Origin: an uncultured Lachnospiraceae bacterium
GTDB lineage: Bacteria; Bacillota; Clostridia; Lachnospirales; Lachnospiraceae
Length of the DNA stretch: 23,078 bases
Reading direction: 5' to 3'
NCBI GenBank assembly: GCA_900544445.1
Contig: UQVK01000061.1
Location: 1 to 23,078, forward strand
The position numbers and the translations under genes were made by a program. A model generated the notes under the pieces. The model was not told the origin of the DNA. It did not search any database and was given only the letters and a program-made list of their open reading frames with translations. Positions 1 to 7,886 of the stretch are shown one piece after another. Every line of letters begins with the position of its first letter. Positions within the stretch are counted from its first letter, which is position 1.

Positions 1-2
1 TT

Positions 3-575
3 GACAGCGGACTTTATGAGACGCTGCAGTTCCCCTTCAGCTACCTTTCCGGAGAACAGGAGCTGGAGCTGGTGGAAAAATGCCGGGCGGCGGACATGGG
101 CTTCATCGCCATGAAGGCGCTGTCCGGCGGCCTGCTCAACAACTCTTCAGCCTGCTATGCCTGGCTTTCGCAGTTTTTAAATGTGCTGCCCATCTGGGGC
201 ATCCAGAGGGAGAGCGAGCTGGATGAATTCTTAAGCTATGTGGACAATCCGCCCGCCCTGACAGAAGAGCTTCAGGCGGTGATTGAGAAGGACAGACAGG
301 AGCTTCAGGGAGAATTCTGCCGCGGCTGCGGCTACTGCATGCCGTGTCCCGCAGGGATTGAGATCAATAACTGTGCGAGGATGTCCCAGATGATCCGCCG
401 CTCGCCTTCCGCAGCTCATCTGACGCTAGAGGCGCAGAAGAAGATGATGCAGATCGAAAACTGCCTGCACTGCGGACAGTGTAAGAGCAAGTGCCCTTAC
501 GGGCTGGACACCCCGGCGCTTCTGCAGAAGAATCTGCAGGACTATAAGGAGATCCTGGCCGGAAAGCCGTTTTGA
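3..575 (+). CDS. Aldo/keto reductase with C-terminal ferredoxin domain (5'-truncated by window edge)
   Basis: The reading frame is open from base 3, so the gene begins upstream of the window and only about 190 C-terminal residues are present. The first part (ending near the LPIWGIQ segment) fits the last strands and helices of an aldo/keto reductase TIM barrel. It is followed by a two-cluster ferredoxin-like tail: CRGCGYCMPCP, then CLHCGQCKSKCP (CX2CX2CX3CP). This fusion is common in Clostridia and is annotated as Fe-S aldo/keto reductase; the substrate is unknown. A strong hairpin terminator 70 bases downstream separates it from the next gene. The family call is secure, the physiological role is not. 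It is unlikely to belong to the rhamnose cluster, given two intervening genes and terminators. Confidence 0.85.
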   Translation, partial: DSGLYETLQFPFSYLSGEQELELVEKCRAADMGFIAMKALSGGLLNNSSACYAWLSQFLNVLPIWGIQRESELDEFLSYVDNPPALTEELQAVIEKDRQELQGEFCRGCGYCMPCPAGIEINNCARMSQMIRRSPSAAHLTLEAQKKMMQIENCLHCGQCKSKCPYGLDTPALLQKNLQDYKEILAGKPF

Positions 576-646
576 GAAAGGTGAGGCTGAAGCCGCTCTC
601 CTGAGAAAAGAACGGACAGAGAAAGCTGAAAAATCAGAATAAGTCG

Positions 647-696
647 AAGGACCGCGTTTCCCGGCATTTGCCGTAAGAATATGCGGTCCTTTTTTT
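647..696 (+). terminator. Intrinsic terminator after aldo/keto reductase
   Basis: AAGGACCGC (647-655) pairs with GCGGTCCTT (683-691) and a T-run covers 690-696. A small inner hairpin, CGGC-ATTT-GCCG, sits in the loop. Confidence 0.85.
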
Positions 697-963
697 CGGC
701 GCGGACGCATAAGAGGAAGAACGCCGGAAATGCCGGAAGTACGGGCTTTCCTGGAACCGAATCTTTCCGCGGAAGCGGAGAAAGCGCATGCTCGGTCCCC
801 AATTTGTCCGCAGACAGATATATTTTCCAGACCTTCTGTATAAAATATGAAAAGAGTATGAAGAATATTTTACAGAATCGTTACAGTGATTATGACGCCG
901 CCTGCGGAGCGCACGCGCGAAGTGTTCCGGCTGCGGCGGCAGAAAGGTCTGGTGAAAGAACAT
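697..963. other. Intergenic region with no recognisable gene
   Basis: Together with the terminator before it this makes a 388-base stretch without a convincing gene. Short open frames occur on both strands but lack ribosome sites or recognisable products. A weak promoter-like pair (TTTACA near 869 and TATGAC near 891) could drive the downstream hydrolase gene; this is a guess. Confidence 0.4.
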
Positions 964-1629
964 ATGTCTGTCAGAACGTTAAGGAAAAGAGCCGCCGGTA
1001 CGGCTGCCGGTTATGAAAAATATGGCCTGCTGCTTCTGATGTCTTCCATGGTGGCGGCGGCTGCCTGGATCTGCGTGGGAGGAAGCGCCTTTAATCAGGC
1101 GGCGGCAAGGGCAGCGGTGCGCGCCTCCCGGATGCGGGAAATCATCGACGTACAGGAGACAAGCCTTCGGGAGACCGTAGAGGAAATTGTTTCGGAAAAA
1201 CGGGTTGTGGAATACGAGATCCTTCAGAGGAGTCCGGCCTATGAACTGAGCGAAGCGGATTACGATACCCTTCTGAGGATCGTGGAGGCGGAGGCCGGCG
1301 GGGAGGATGAGAACGGAAAGCTCCTGGTGGCAAACGTGGTGCTGAACCGGGTGGACAGCCCTCTGTTTCCCGATACGGTCCGTGAGGTGGTCTATCAGCA
1401 GGATTACGGCGTGTATCAGTTTTCGCCGGTGAGCGATGGCCGCATCGACCGGGTGACGGTGAGCGACGAAACCAGGAGGGCAGTGGAACGTGCCGTTTAC
1501 GGCGAGGATATTTCTCAGGGGGCTCTCTATTTCGCGGCAAGAAGCGCGGCCTCAGGAGAGAGCATGCGCTGGTTTGACAGCAGCCTGACCTGGCTTTTTG
1601 CCTATGGCGGACATGAATTTTATGGCTGA
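964..1629 (+). CDS. SleB-family cell-wall hydrolase, membrane-anchored
   Basis: About 221 residues. After a short basic start there is one hydrophobic segment (about residues 20-42), which looks like a signal anchor. A spacer rich in Glu follows (about 60-100), then a Hydrolase_2/SleB catalytic domain over the C-terminal 120 residues. Diagnostic stretches are LLRIVEAEAGGE, with the conserved glutamates, and VANVVLNRVDSPLFPDTVREVVYQ. Members cleave peptidoglycan in spore cortex or vegetative wall; which applies here cannot be told from sequence. I chose ATG 964 because it has GGTGAAAG upstream and places the membrane segment near the N-terminus. In-frame GTG 886 and ATG 892 would add up to 26 residues of basic sequence. 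It appears monocistronic. Confidence 0.8.
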   Translation: MSVRTLRKRAAGTAAGYEKYGLLLLMSSMVAAAAWICVGGSAFNQAAARAAVRASRMREIIDVQETSLRETVEEIVSEKRVVEYEILQRSPAYELSEADYDTLLRIVEAEAGGEDENGKLLVANVVLNRVDSPLFPDTVREVVYQQDYGVYQFSPVSDGRIDRVTVSDETRRAVERAVYGEDISQGALYFAARSAASGESMRWFDSSLTWLFAYGGHEFYG

Positions 1630-1712
1630 GGCTCGGTCAGACGGCGGAGTTCGGCGTGTCCTTGCCAGGAAAACAAAAGTGCGCAGGAAACGGAAAATAA
1701 TGCGGGAAACAA

Positions 1713-1741
1713 TTGCCCTGTGAGAAATAGTATGCTATACT
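1713..1741 (+). promoter_or_regulatory. Promoter of threonine synthase
   Basis: TTGCCC (1713-1718), a 17-base spacer, and TATACT (1736-1741) preceded by TGC, an extended -10. The start codon follows at 1789. Confidence 0.7.
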
Positions 1742-1788
1742 GAGAACGGTTTTGCAGAAAAAACAGTTTGGAAAGGTATGGGAGATTC

Positions 1789-3279
1789 ATGGGACTATTA
1801 TACAAAAGCACCAGAAGCAGCAGAACGGCCACCGCATCGGAGGCGATCCTGAAGGGACTTTCTGAGGATGGCGGCCTGTTTGTGCCGGAGCGGATTCCGG
1901 CTCTGGACAAAATGCCCCGCGAGCTTGGACAGATGAGCTATGGGGAAGTCGCCTATGAGGTGATGAAGCTTTTTCTCACCGATTTTACGGAGGAGGAGCT
2001 GAAAAGCTGCATCGAGGGCGCTTATGATGAGAAGTTTGACACGGAGGTAATCGCGCCTCTCGTGGAGGCAGAGGGCGTGTGGTTTCTGGAGCTGTTCCAT
2101 GGAAAGACCATCGCTTTTAAGGATATGGCTCTTTCCATCCTGCCCTATCTGATGATTACGGCGGCAAAGAAGAACCATGTGGACCGGGAAATCGTGATTC
2201 TCACAGCTACCTCCGGTGATACGGGAAAGGCGGCCATGGCCGGTTTTGCGGACGTGCCGGGAACGAAGATCATCGTTTTTTACCCCAAAAACGGCGTCAG
2301 CCCCATTCAGGAGAGGCAGATGGTCACCCAGAAGGGAGACAATGTTCTGGTTGTGGGCATCCACGGAAACTTTGACGATGCCCAGACCGGCGTGAAGAAA
2401 CTGTTCTCCGACCGCAGACTGGAAGAAGAGCTGGCGCGGGCGGGATACCAGTTTTCTTCTGCCAACTCCATCAACATCGGTCGTCTGGTTCCGCAGATCG
2501 TCTACTATGTATATGCGTATGCCCGGCTTCTGGCGGAAGGAAGGATTGGGGACGGAGAGCGGATCAACGTGGTGGTTCCCACCGGAAACTTCGGGAATAT
2601 CCTCGCCGCTTATTATGCGAAGCTGATGGGCCTTCCCATCGGAAAGCTGATCTGCGCCTCCAATGAAAACAGGGTGCTTTTTGATTTCTTTTCCACGGGA
2701 GAATACGATAAAAACAGGGAGTTTATTCTGACCAGCTCCCCTTCTATGGATATCCTGATTTCCAGCAATCTGGAACGGCTGATTTACCGCATTTCAGGAG
2801 ATGATCCGGAGAGAACGGCACAGCTGATGCGCCAGCTTGCCGAGGATGGAAGCTATGAGATCACGGAAGAAATGAGAGAGAGGCTTTCCGATTTTTACGG
2901 CGGCTATGCCGAGGAACAGGAAACCTTTGATAAGATCCGATCCCTTTATGAGGATACGGGATATGTGATCGATACCCACACGGCGGTGGCTGCCGCGGTG
3001 TATGACCGCTATCAGGAGGAGACGGGAGACAGGACGCCAGCGGTAATCGCTTCCACGGCGAGCCCCTTTAAATTCGCCAGAAGCGTGATGACGGCCATTG
3101 ATCCCGGATACGGAGAAGTAACCTGGGATGACTTCGCCCTCGTGGACGAGCTTTCCAGAATTGCAAACGTGAAGGTTCCTGCGGCGGTGGAAGAGTTGCG
3201 CACCGCGCCTGTGCTTCATACGGCGGAATGTGAAAAGGGTGAGATGGAAGCGATGGTAAAAAGATTTCTGAAAATCTGA
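1789..3279 (+). CDS. thrC: Threonine synthase
   Basis: This 496-residue PLP enzyme converts O-phospho-L-homoserine to L-threonine in the cytoplasm. The N-terminus (YKSTRSSR, then ASEAILKGLSEDGGLFVPE) is the typical threonine synthase opening. The PLP lysine lies in TIAFKDMAL (K111), the phosphate-binding loop in TSGDTGKAAMAGF, and VVPTGNFGNILAAYYAK is a further family hallmark. Length matches the long bacterial form. ATG 1789 is preferred over TTG 1768: it has GGGAG five bases upstream and gives the usual family start. The gene stands alone between its own extended -10 promoter and a strong bidirectional terminator, so it is a housekeeping neighbour rather than part of the BMC pathway. Confidence 0.95.
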   Translation: MGLLYKSTRSSRTATASEAILKGLSEDGGLFVPERIPALDKMPRELGQMSYGEVAYEVMKLFLTDFTEEELKSCIEGAYDEKFDTEVIAPLVEAEGVWFLELFHGKTIAFKDMALSILPYLMITAAKKNHVDREIVILTATSGDTGKAAMAGFADVPGTKIIVFYPKNGVSPIQERQMVTQKGDNVLVVGIHGNFDDAQTGVKKLFSDRRLEEELARAGYQFSSANSINIGRLVPQIVYYVYAYARLLAEGRIGDGERINVVVPTGNFGNILAAYYAKLMGLPIGKLICASNENRVLFDFFSTGEYDKNREFILTSSPSMDILISSNLERLIYRISGDDPERTAQLMRQLAEDGSYEITEEMRERLSDFYGGYAEEQETFDKIRSLYEDTGYVIDTHTAVAAAVYDRYQEETGDRTPAVIASTASPFKFARSVMTAIDPGYGEVTWDDFALVDELSRIANVKVPAAVEELRTAPVLHTAECEKGEMEAMVKRFLKI

Positions 3280-3303
3280 AAAATGGAAGAAATCGAAGAC
3301 AGT

Positions 3304-3346
3304 GGAAAAAGGCGGCGGGAGCAGAGGGCTCCGGCCGCCTTTTTCC
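3304..3346. terminator. Bidirectional terminator between thrC and the minus-strand small gene
   Basis: A perfect 13-bp stem: GGAAAAAGGCGGC (3304-3316) pairs with GCCGCCTTTTTCC (3334-3346). A-runs and T-runs within the arms let it act on both strands for the two convergent genes. Confidence 0.85.
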
Positions 3347-3369
3347 GAAGCGGTGGGAGGTTTCGTTAT

Positions 3370-3657
3370 TCAATGACAACGGTGGCCATGATGTCCGCCG
3401 CTGTATGCCGAATGGCGGGATTCCTGAACATATTCGGCATGATGGTCACAGACCCCGTCGTTATCCGAGTCGGAAAAAGCATCGCAGATCCCGTCTCCAT
3501 CCGCATCGGCACAGTGGTAAGCCGGGCCGTCGCAGTAGGCGCAGGAGGGATAACAAAGCTCCCGGCTGCGGTGGCAATGACCGGATGCAAAGGCGGTTGT
3601 TCCGCCCAGGGTAAAAATCAGAGCTGCCGTTATCAATCCGGCTGTCAGTCTTTTCAT
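3370..3657 (-). CDS. Small secreted Cys/His-rich protein with DxDxDG repeats
   Basis: A 95-residue protein. It starts with a classical signal peptide (MKR, hydrophobic core, cleavage expected near TTAFA-SG). The mature part is rich in Cys and His and contains two Asp-rich loops, DADGDGICDA and DSDNDGVCDH. These look like single calcium-binding loops of the EF-hand or thrombospondin type 3 repeat kind. It ends in a His-rich tail (GGHHGHRCH). The gene is real because an ideal AGGAGGT ribosome site precedes ATG, it has its own promoter (3702-3730) and it ends at a strong terminator. I do not recognise a named family. Extracytoplasmic metal or calcium binding is inferred from composition only. 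Confidence 0.75.
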   Translation of the reverse strand: MKRLTAGLITAALIFTLGGTTAFASGHCHRSRELCYPSCAYCDGPAYHCADADGDGICDAFSDSDNDGVCDHHAEYVQESRHSAYSGGHHGHRCH

Positions 3658-3701
3658 ACCTACCTCCTACTTTTCTGCCGCCGCCAGGCGGCTTTTCTTT
3701 T

Positions 3702-3730
3702 ATTGTAGCACCAGGGCTGCCTGCATTCAA
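3702..3730 (-). promoter_or_regulatory. Promoter of small secreted protein gene
   Basis: On the minus strand TTGAAT (3730-3725), a 17-base spacer, then TACAAT (3707-3702) with TGC before it. A GCCGCC-TG-GGCGGC-type hairpin lies in the short leader just before the ribosome site. Confidence 0.7.
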
Positions 3731-3755
3731 CGGGAATTTTTCCTGCGGGATTCTG

Positions 3756-3784
3756 TTGACATTTTTCTACTATCACTCTATACT
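3756..3784 (+). promoter_or_regulatory. First promoter of the BMC cluster
   Basis: TTGACA (3756-3761), a 17-base spacer and TATACT (3779-3784) make a near-consensus sigma-A promoter. The predicted transcript has a leader of about 200 bases before the dehydratase gene, which holds an operator-like motif and a structured region. Confidence 0.8.
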
Positions 3785-3798
3785 GAAAGAAAAACCAT

Positions 3799-3813
3799 AA
3801 AAAACAACATAAA
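3799..3813 (+). promoter_or_regulatory. Candidate operator, copy 1
   Basis: AAAAAACAACATAAA occurs here, just after the expected transcription start. The identical 15 bases occur at 8392-8406 beside the second promoter of the cluster. Position suits repression by the DeoR regulator encoded at 17770; that link is inference. Confidence 0.5.
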
Positions 3814-3911
3814 TCTCCCTTTTAACTCAACAAGAAACAACGACAAAAAGAGAAAAAACGCCGCGGGCGGAAAATGAGGGAGAAAGCAGGGGCTGATTTC
3901 AGGAAAAAGCC

Positions 3912-3988
3912 GCTTTCCCGGAGTTGCGGGGAGCCGGCCCGGCGGAGGCGAGAGGCAGGACAGGAGTGCGGCGCACTCCGGAATGGAG
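3912..3988 (+). promoter_or_regulatory. Structured leader of the dehydratase gene, possible divergent copy of the repeat family
   Basis: GCTTTCC (3912-3918) pairs with GGGGAGC (3928-3934), using two G-U pairs, and closes a 9-base loop CGGAGTTGC. The loop is complementary to GCACTCCG (3973-3980) with one bulged T. The same GCACTCC strand also forms a perfect local hairpin with GGAGTGC (3963-3969). CGGAATGGAG follows and holds the ribosome site. The arrangement matches hairpin 2, the pairing strand and the 3' motif of the five elements further on, although hairpins 1 and 3 are not clearly present. Confidence 0.4.
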
Positions 3989-3994
3989 AGGAGC

Positions 3995-6520
3995 ATGGAA
4001 AGATTCAACACGAATCCAACGGCAAAATCGGACAGAATTCCACGGCTGGTGGAGAATCTGTACCGGAAGATGCCGGAGATTGAGGCGGACAGAGCGGTGC
4101 TTCTGACGGAAAGCTGTCAGAAGACGGAGGGAGAGCCCACGGTGATGCGCCGGGCGAAGGCTTTTGCGCATATTCTGGCGAAAATTCCGATCACCATCCG
4201 CGAGGAGGAGCTGGTGGTGGGAAGTTCAACGCTGGCCCCCAGAGGCTGCCAGACCTTCCCGGAATATTCCTGGGAGTGGCTGGAGGCGGAGTTCGATACC
4301 ATCGAGAAGCGCTCGGCGGACCCCTTTTATATTTCAGAGGAGACCAAGGAGCGGTTGAGAAAGGTACATACCTACTGGAAGGGGAAAACCAACAGTGAGC
4401 TGGCACTTTCCTATATGGCGCCGGAAACGGTGAAGGCCATGGAACACAACGTGTTTACCCCCGGAAACTATTTTTACAACGGTGTGGGCCATGTGACCGT
4501 GCATTATGACAAGGTGCTGGAAAAAGGCCTTTCCGGCATCATCCGGGAGGCGGCAGAAGAGCTGTCCCGCTGTCAGGTGGGGGATGCGGATTACGCCACG
4601 AAGCACTGCTTCCTGGAGGCGGTGATTATGAGCTGTGCAGCCGTGATCGGCTACGCGGAACGTTATGCGGCGCTGGCAAAGCGGGAAGCGGAGGACTGCG
4701 CGGATCTGGTCAGAAAGCAGGAACTTCTTCAGATCGCGGACAACTGTTCCCGTGTGCCGAGGGAAGGCGCAAAGAGCTTCTGGGAGGCCTGTCAGAGCTT
4801 CTGGTTCATCCAGCAGCTTCTGCAGATGGAGGGAAGCGGTCATTCCATCTCTCCCGGCCGGTTTGACCAGTATATGTATCCCTATTATAAAAAGGATCTG
4901 GATGCAGGGAAGATCACCAGGGATCAGGCGCAGGAGCTGATTGACTGCATCTGGGTGAAGCTGAACGACTTAAACAAGGCGAGGGACGCGGCCAGCGCGG
5001 AAGGCTTTGCGGGCTACAGTCTGTTCCAGAATCTGATCGTCGGAGGACAGGATGAGAACGGACTGGACGTGACCAACGATCTTTCCTTTATGTGCATCTG
5101 GGCGTCCCATCATGTATTCCTGCCCCAGCCCTCCCTGTCCATCCGGGTGTGGAACCTGACGCCCCATGAGCTGATGATTGAGGCGGCAAAGCTGACCCGG
5201 ACGGGAATCGGCCTGCCGGCCTATTACAACGATGAGGTGATCATCCCGTCCCTGATGAACCGGGGACTGACGCTGGAGGACGCGAGAACCTACAACATCA
5301 TCGGATGCGTGGAGCCTCAGAAGGCAGGGAAAACGGACGGCTGGCATGACGCCGCGTTTTTCAACATGTGCCGCCCGCTGGAGTTTGTGTTCTCCCAGGG
5401 AAAGGACAGGGGAGAACAGGTGGGAGCCCTCACCATGCGCGTGGAGGACATGACCACCTTCGAGGAGTTTTACGACGCTTATAAGCAGCAGATGGAATAC
5501 TGCATCAGCCTTCTGGTGAACGCGGACAATTCCATCGATACGGCCCATGCCATCCGCTGCCCGCTGCCCTTCCTTTCCGGACTGGTGGACGATTGCATGA
5601 AGCGGGGAAAATCGGTGCAGGAGGGCGGTGCCGTCTATAATTTCACCGGCCCGCAGGGCTTCGGCATCGCCAATGTGGCGGATTCCCTTTATGCCATAAA
5701 AACTCTGGTCTTTGATGAGAAAAAGGTGACGCTGGCGGAATACAAACGGGCGCTTGCACTGAACTTCGGAAAGGGCTTTGACGCCATCACCATACAGGAG
5801 ATGGCTCAGGATGTGTTAAAGGAGCTGAAAAAGGCGGGGCAGAACCCTTCCGAGGCGCAGATCGCCGGGATTGTGAAGGGAATTGCGCAGACGGAGCTTT
5901 CCGAAGAGGACAGAGCGCTGTGTGACAGGCTTTATGCGCTGATTGAGGAGGTACCCAAGTTCGGTAACGACATTGACGAGGTGGACGCCTTTGCCAGGGA
6001 TGTGGCTTATACCTACACGAGGCCTCTGCAGAAGTACAGAAATCCCAGAGGAGGTATGTTCCAGGCGGGACTCTATCCCGTATCCGCCAACGTGCCGCTG
6101 GGCGCGCAGACCGGCGCGACCCCGGACGGAAGACTGGCCCATACGCCCGTGGCGGACGGCGTTTCTCCCTCTGCAGGAAAGGATGTGCACGGCCCCACCG
6201 CGACGGCAAACTCCGTTTCCAGGCTGGATCATGGCATCGCCTCCAACGGGACGCTTCTGAATCAGAAGTTCCATCCTTCCGCGCTCAGCGGAGATGCGGG
6301 GCTGGATAACTTCGTGGCGCTGATCCGCTCCTATTTTGACCAGAAGGGAAGCCACATGCAGTTCAATGTGGTGGACAGGCAGACCCTCCTGGATGCGCAG
6401 GAGCATCCGGAGAAGTACCGGCATCTGGTGGTCCGTGTGGCGGGCTACAGCGCGCTGTTTACCACGCTTTCCCGTTCTCTGCAGGACGACATCATCCGCA
6501 GGACCGAGCAGGGCTTCTGA
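3995..6520 (+). CDS. Glycyl radical enzyme: B12-independent 1,2-propanediol dehydratase
   Basis: An 841-residue glycyl radical enzyme. The C-terminal radical site is RVAGYSA (G817) and the thiyl cysteine lies in NIIGCVEPQ (C438). E440 and D452 (14 residues after the cysteine), H166 in GVGHV and S284 in GHSISPGRFDQY line up with the diol/glycerol dehydratase active site. That pattern supports dehydration of 1,2-propanediol to propionaldehyde rather than choline lysis or formate acetylation. Context agrees: activase next, then shell proteins, PduP, PduL and rhamnose genes. No clear encapsulation helix is seen at either end. ATG 3995 is preferred, with GGAG six bases upstream; ATG 3983 would overlap the ribosome site and add four residues. 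Glycerol as a second substrate cannot be excluded. Confidence 0.93.
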   Translation: MERFNTNPTAKSDRIPRLVENLYRKMPEIEADRAVLLTESCQKTEGEPTVMRRAKAFAHILAKIPITIREEELVVGSSTLAPRGCQTFPEYSWEWLEAEFDTIEKRSADPFYISEETKERLRKVHTYWKGKTNSELALSYMAPETVKAMEHNVFTPGNYFYNGVGHVTVHYDKVLEKGLSGIIREAAEELSRCQVGDADYATKHCFLEAVIMSCAAVIGYAERYAALAKREAEDCADLVRKQELLQIADNCSRVPREGAKSFWEACQSFWFIQQLLQMEGSGHSISPGRFDQYMYPYYKKDLDAGKITRDQAQELIDCIWVKLNDLNKARDAASAEGFAGYSLFQNLIVGGQDENGLDVTNDLSFMCIWASHHVFLPQPSLSIRVWNLTPHELMIEAAKLTRTGIGLPAYYNDEVIIPSLMNRGLTLEDARTYNIIGCVEPQKAGKTDGWHDAAFFNMCRPLEFVFSQGKDRGEQVGALTMRVEDMTTFEEFYDAYKQQMEYCISLLVNADNSIDTAHAIRCPLPFLSGLVDDCMKRGKSVQEGGAVYNFTGPQGFGIANVADSLYAIKTLVFDEKKVTLAEYKRALALNFGKGFDAITIQEMAQDVLKELKKAGQNPSEAQIAGIVKGIAQTELSEEDRALCDRLYALIEEVPKFGNDIDEVDAFARDVAYTYTRPLQKYRNPRGGMFQAGLYPVSANVPLGAQTGATPDGRLAHTPVADGVSPSAGKDVHGPTATANSVSRLDHGIASNGTLLNQKFHPSALSGDAGLDNFVALIRSYFDQKGSHMQFNVVDRQTLLDAQEHPEKYRHLVVRVAGYSALFTTLSRSLQDDIIRRTEQGF

Positions 6521-6543
6521 TTTTCAGAGCAGGAAGGTAATAA

Positions 6544-6680
6544 GATTGAAAAATAAGCCCGATGGCTTATTTTTCAATCGGCAGTTTTGCGACGAAGCAC
6601 AAAACTGCTGTGATCGCAGAGGAGAAATCACCTGCGTGATTTCTCCTCGCGGCCTCAGCGTATCGCTTCGGCATGGAGGT
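6544..6680 (+). repeat. Structured element A (before activase)
   Basis: Hairpin 1 is a perfect 16-bp stem (6544-6559 with 6564-6579) capped by CGAT. Hairpin 2 is GCAGTTTTG (6581-6589) with CAAAACTGC (6600-6608). Hairpin 3 is 12 bp (6619-6630 with 6637-6648). Loop 2 CGAAGC (6593-6598) is complementary to GCTTCG (6665-6670), just before the ribosome site GGAGGT. The strand 6664-6667 can alternatively pair with AGCG (6657-6660). GCAGGAAGGTAA (6529-6540) before the element resembles GCATGGAGGTAA (6671-6682) at its end, 10 of 12 bases. Confidence 0.85.
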
Positions 6681-6684
6681 AAAC

Positions 6685-7485
6685 ATGAAACAGGCGGATT
6701 ATCTGGATACGAAGGGCCGTATCTTTGACATACAGCGCTATTCCATCCATGACGGGACTGGAATCCGCACCATCGTCTTTTTAAAAGGCTGCGTGCTTCG
6801 CTGCCGCTGGTGCTGCAATCCGGAGTCCCAGGAATACGGTATTCAGACCATGATGGTGGCGGGAAAGCCCAAGATCATCGGGCGGGATGTGACCGTGCGC
6901 GAGGTGATGGAAACGGTGGTCAGGGACCGGACCTTTTACCGCCGCTCCGGCGGGGGACTGACCCTTTCCGGCGGGGAAAGCCTATGCCAGCCGGTGTTTG
7001 CGGCGGCGCTGCTTCGCGCGGCGAAGGAAAACGGAATCAACACGGCGATGGAGAGCATGGCCTGCGCTCCCATGGAAACGATTGAAAAGATTCTGGAATG
7101 GCTGGACGTTTATCTGTGCGACGTGAAGCACATGAACGGGGAAAAGCATAAGGAATTTACGGGAAGGGACAACGCTCTGATGCTCTCCAACATCCAAAAG
7201 ATTGCGGAATCGGGAAAGACGCAGCTCGTCATCCGGGTTCCCGTGATCCCCACCTTTAACGACAGCGAACGGGAGATCGCGGACATCGCCCGCTTTGCGG
7301 ACGGCCTGCCGGGAGTCCATCGGATTCATCTGCTTCCCTATCACAGACTGGGGCAGGACAAGTATGAGGGACTGGGAAGAGAGTATCTGATGAAGGATAT
7401 CCTCCCTCCCACGGCGGAGCGCATGGAGATGCTGAAGCGCACCGTGGAACGGGTGAGCGGGCTGGAGTGCCACATTGGAGGTTAG
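6685..7485 (+). CDS. Glycyl radical enzyme activating enzyme (radical SAM)
   Basis: A 266-residue radical SAM activase that would install the glycyl radical on the dehydratase. The SAM cluster motif is CVLRCRWC (CX3CX2C) near residue 33, and the glycine-rich SAM-binding segment is GGGLTLSGGE. The sequence runs straight from the SAM motif (NPESQEYGIQ) into the barrel. The extra ferredoxin-like insert with two more Cys clusters, found in many GRE activases, is absent, so this is a short pyruvate-formate-lyase-activase-like form. ATG 6685 is preferred, four bases after GGAGGT; ATG 6673 overlaps the ribosome site. The gene follows element A and ends three bases before the next start codon. Confidence 0.93.
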   Translation: MKQADYLDTKGRIFDIQRYSIHDGTGIRTIVFLKGCVLRCRWCCNPESQEYGIQTMMVAGKPKIIGRDVTVREVMETVVRDRTFYRRSGGGLTLSGGESLCQPVFAAALLRAAKENGINTAMESMACAPMETIEKILEWLDVYLCDVKHMNGEKHKEFTGRDNALMLSNIQKIAESGKTQLVIRVPVIPTFNDSEREIADIARFADGLPGVHRIHLLPYHRLGQDKYEGLGREYLMKDILPPTAERMEMLKRTVERVSGLECHIGG

Positions 7486-7487
7486 AA

Positions 7488-7865
7488 ATGAAACTGGAAG
7501 AAATCGGACAGAGAGAGCAGAAGCAGCGGATTGTGCAGGAGCTGGTGCCGGGAAAGCAGATTACCCTGGCCCACATCATCGCCAATCCGGACGGGGAGCT
7601 TTATGAGAAGCTGGGGCTGGATCCGCGGGTAGAGCTGTCCCGTGCGGCCATCGGAATCATGACGGTAAGCCCTTCCGAAACTGCCATTATCATGGCGGAC
7701 ATCGCGGTGAAGTCCTCCGGTGTGGCCCTGGGCTTTGTGGACCGCTTCAGTGGCTCTCTCATCGTGACGGGAACCGTATCGGAGGTGGAGGCGGCCTCGG
7801 CGGCCATTCTCTCCTATGTGGAGGACAGGCTGGGATACACCGTCTGCGAGATCACCCGGACGTAA
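7488..7865 (+). CDS. pduU: BMC shell protein, PduU/EutS type (permuted BMC-H)
   Basis: A 125-residue single BMC domain of the circularly permuted PduU/EutS class. Diagnostic segments are RIVQELVPGKQITLAHIIANPDGELYEKLGL, AIGIMTVSPSETAIIMADIA, GFVDRFSGSLIVTG, and the C-terminal LGYTVCEITRT. Homologues form hexamers with a small beta-barrel over the pore and are minor facet components. ATG 7488 follows GGAGG by five bases and sits directly after the activase stop codon, so translation is probably coupled. The family assignment is firm; whether the protein caps the pore or docks a cargo protein here is unknown. Confidence 0.92.
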   Translation: MKLEEIGQREQKQRIVQELVPGKQITLAHIIANPDGELYEKLGLDPRVELSRAAIGIMTVSPSETAIIMADIAVKSSGVALGFVDRFSGSLIVTGTVSEVEAASAAILSYVEDRLGYTVCEITRT

Positions 7866-7886
7866 CAGGATTCTGATGACAGGCAT

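Noticed and set aside
3676..3700. GCCGCC/GGCGGC hairpin followed by TTTTCTTTT on the plus strand, terminator-like
   Set aside because: No plus-strand gene ends here; it lies in the leader of the minus-strand small gene, and the T-run is broken.
3283..3708. Plus-strand frame over the small secreted gene
   Set aside because: It contains the bidirectional terminator and lacks a ribosome site; the minus-strand gene has a signal peptide, promoter and AGGAGGT.
6336..6728. Open frame crossing element A (and similar frames entering elements B, C and D, such as 8463-8669, 14585-14674 and 17062-17184)
   Set aside because: Elements A and D give look-alike peptides (DRRGEITCVIS and DRRDEITCVIS) because the DNA repeats. 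Element B has a stop in the frame that is open through hairpin 1 of element A, and pairing is conserved where coding is not. True starts follow the ribosome sites at the element ends.
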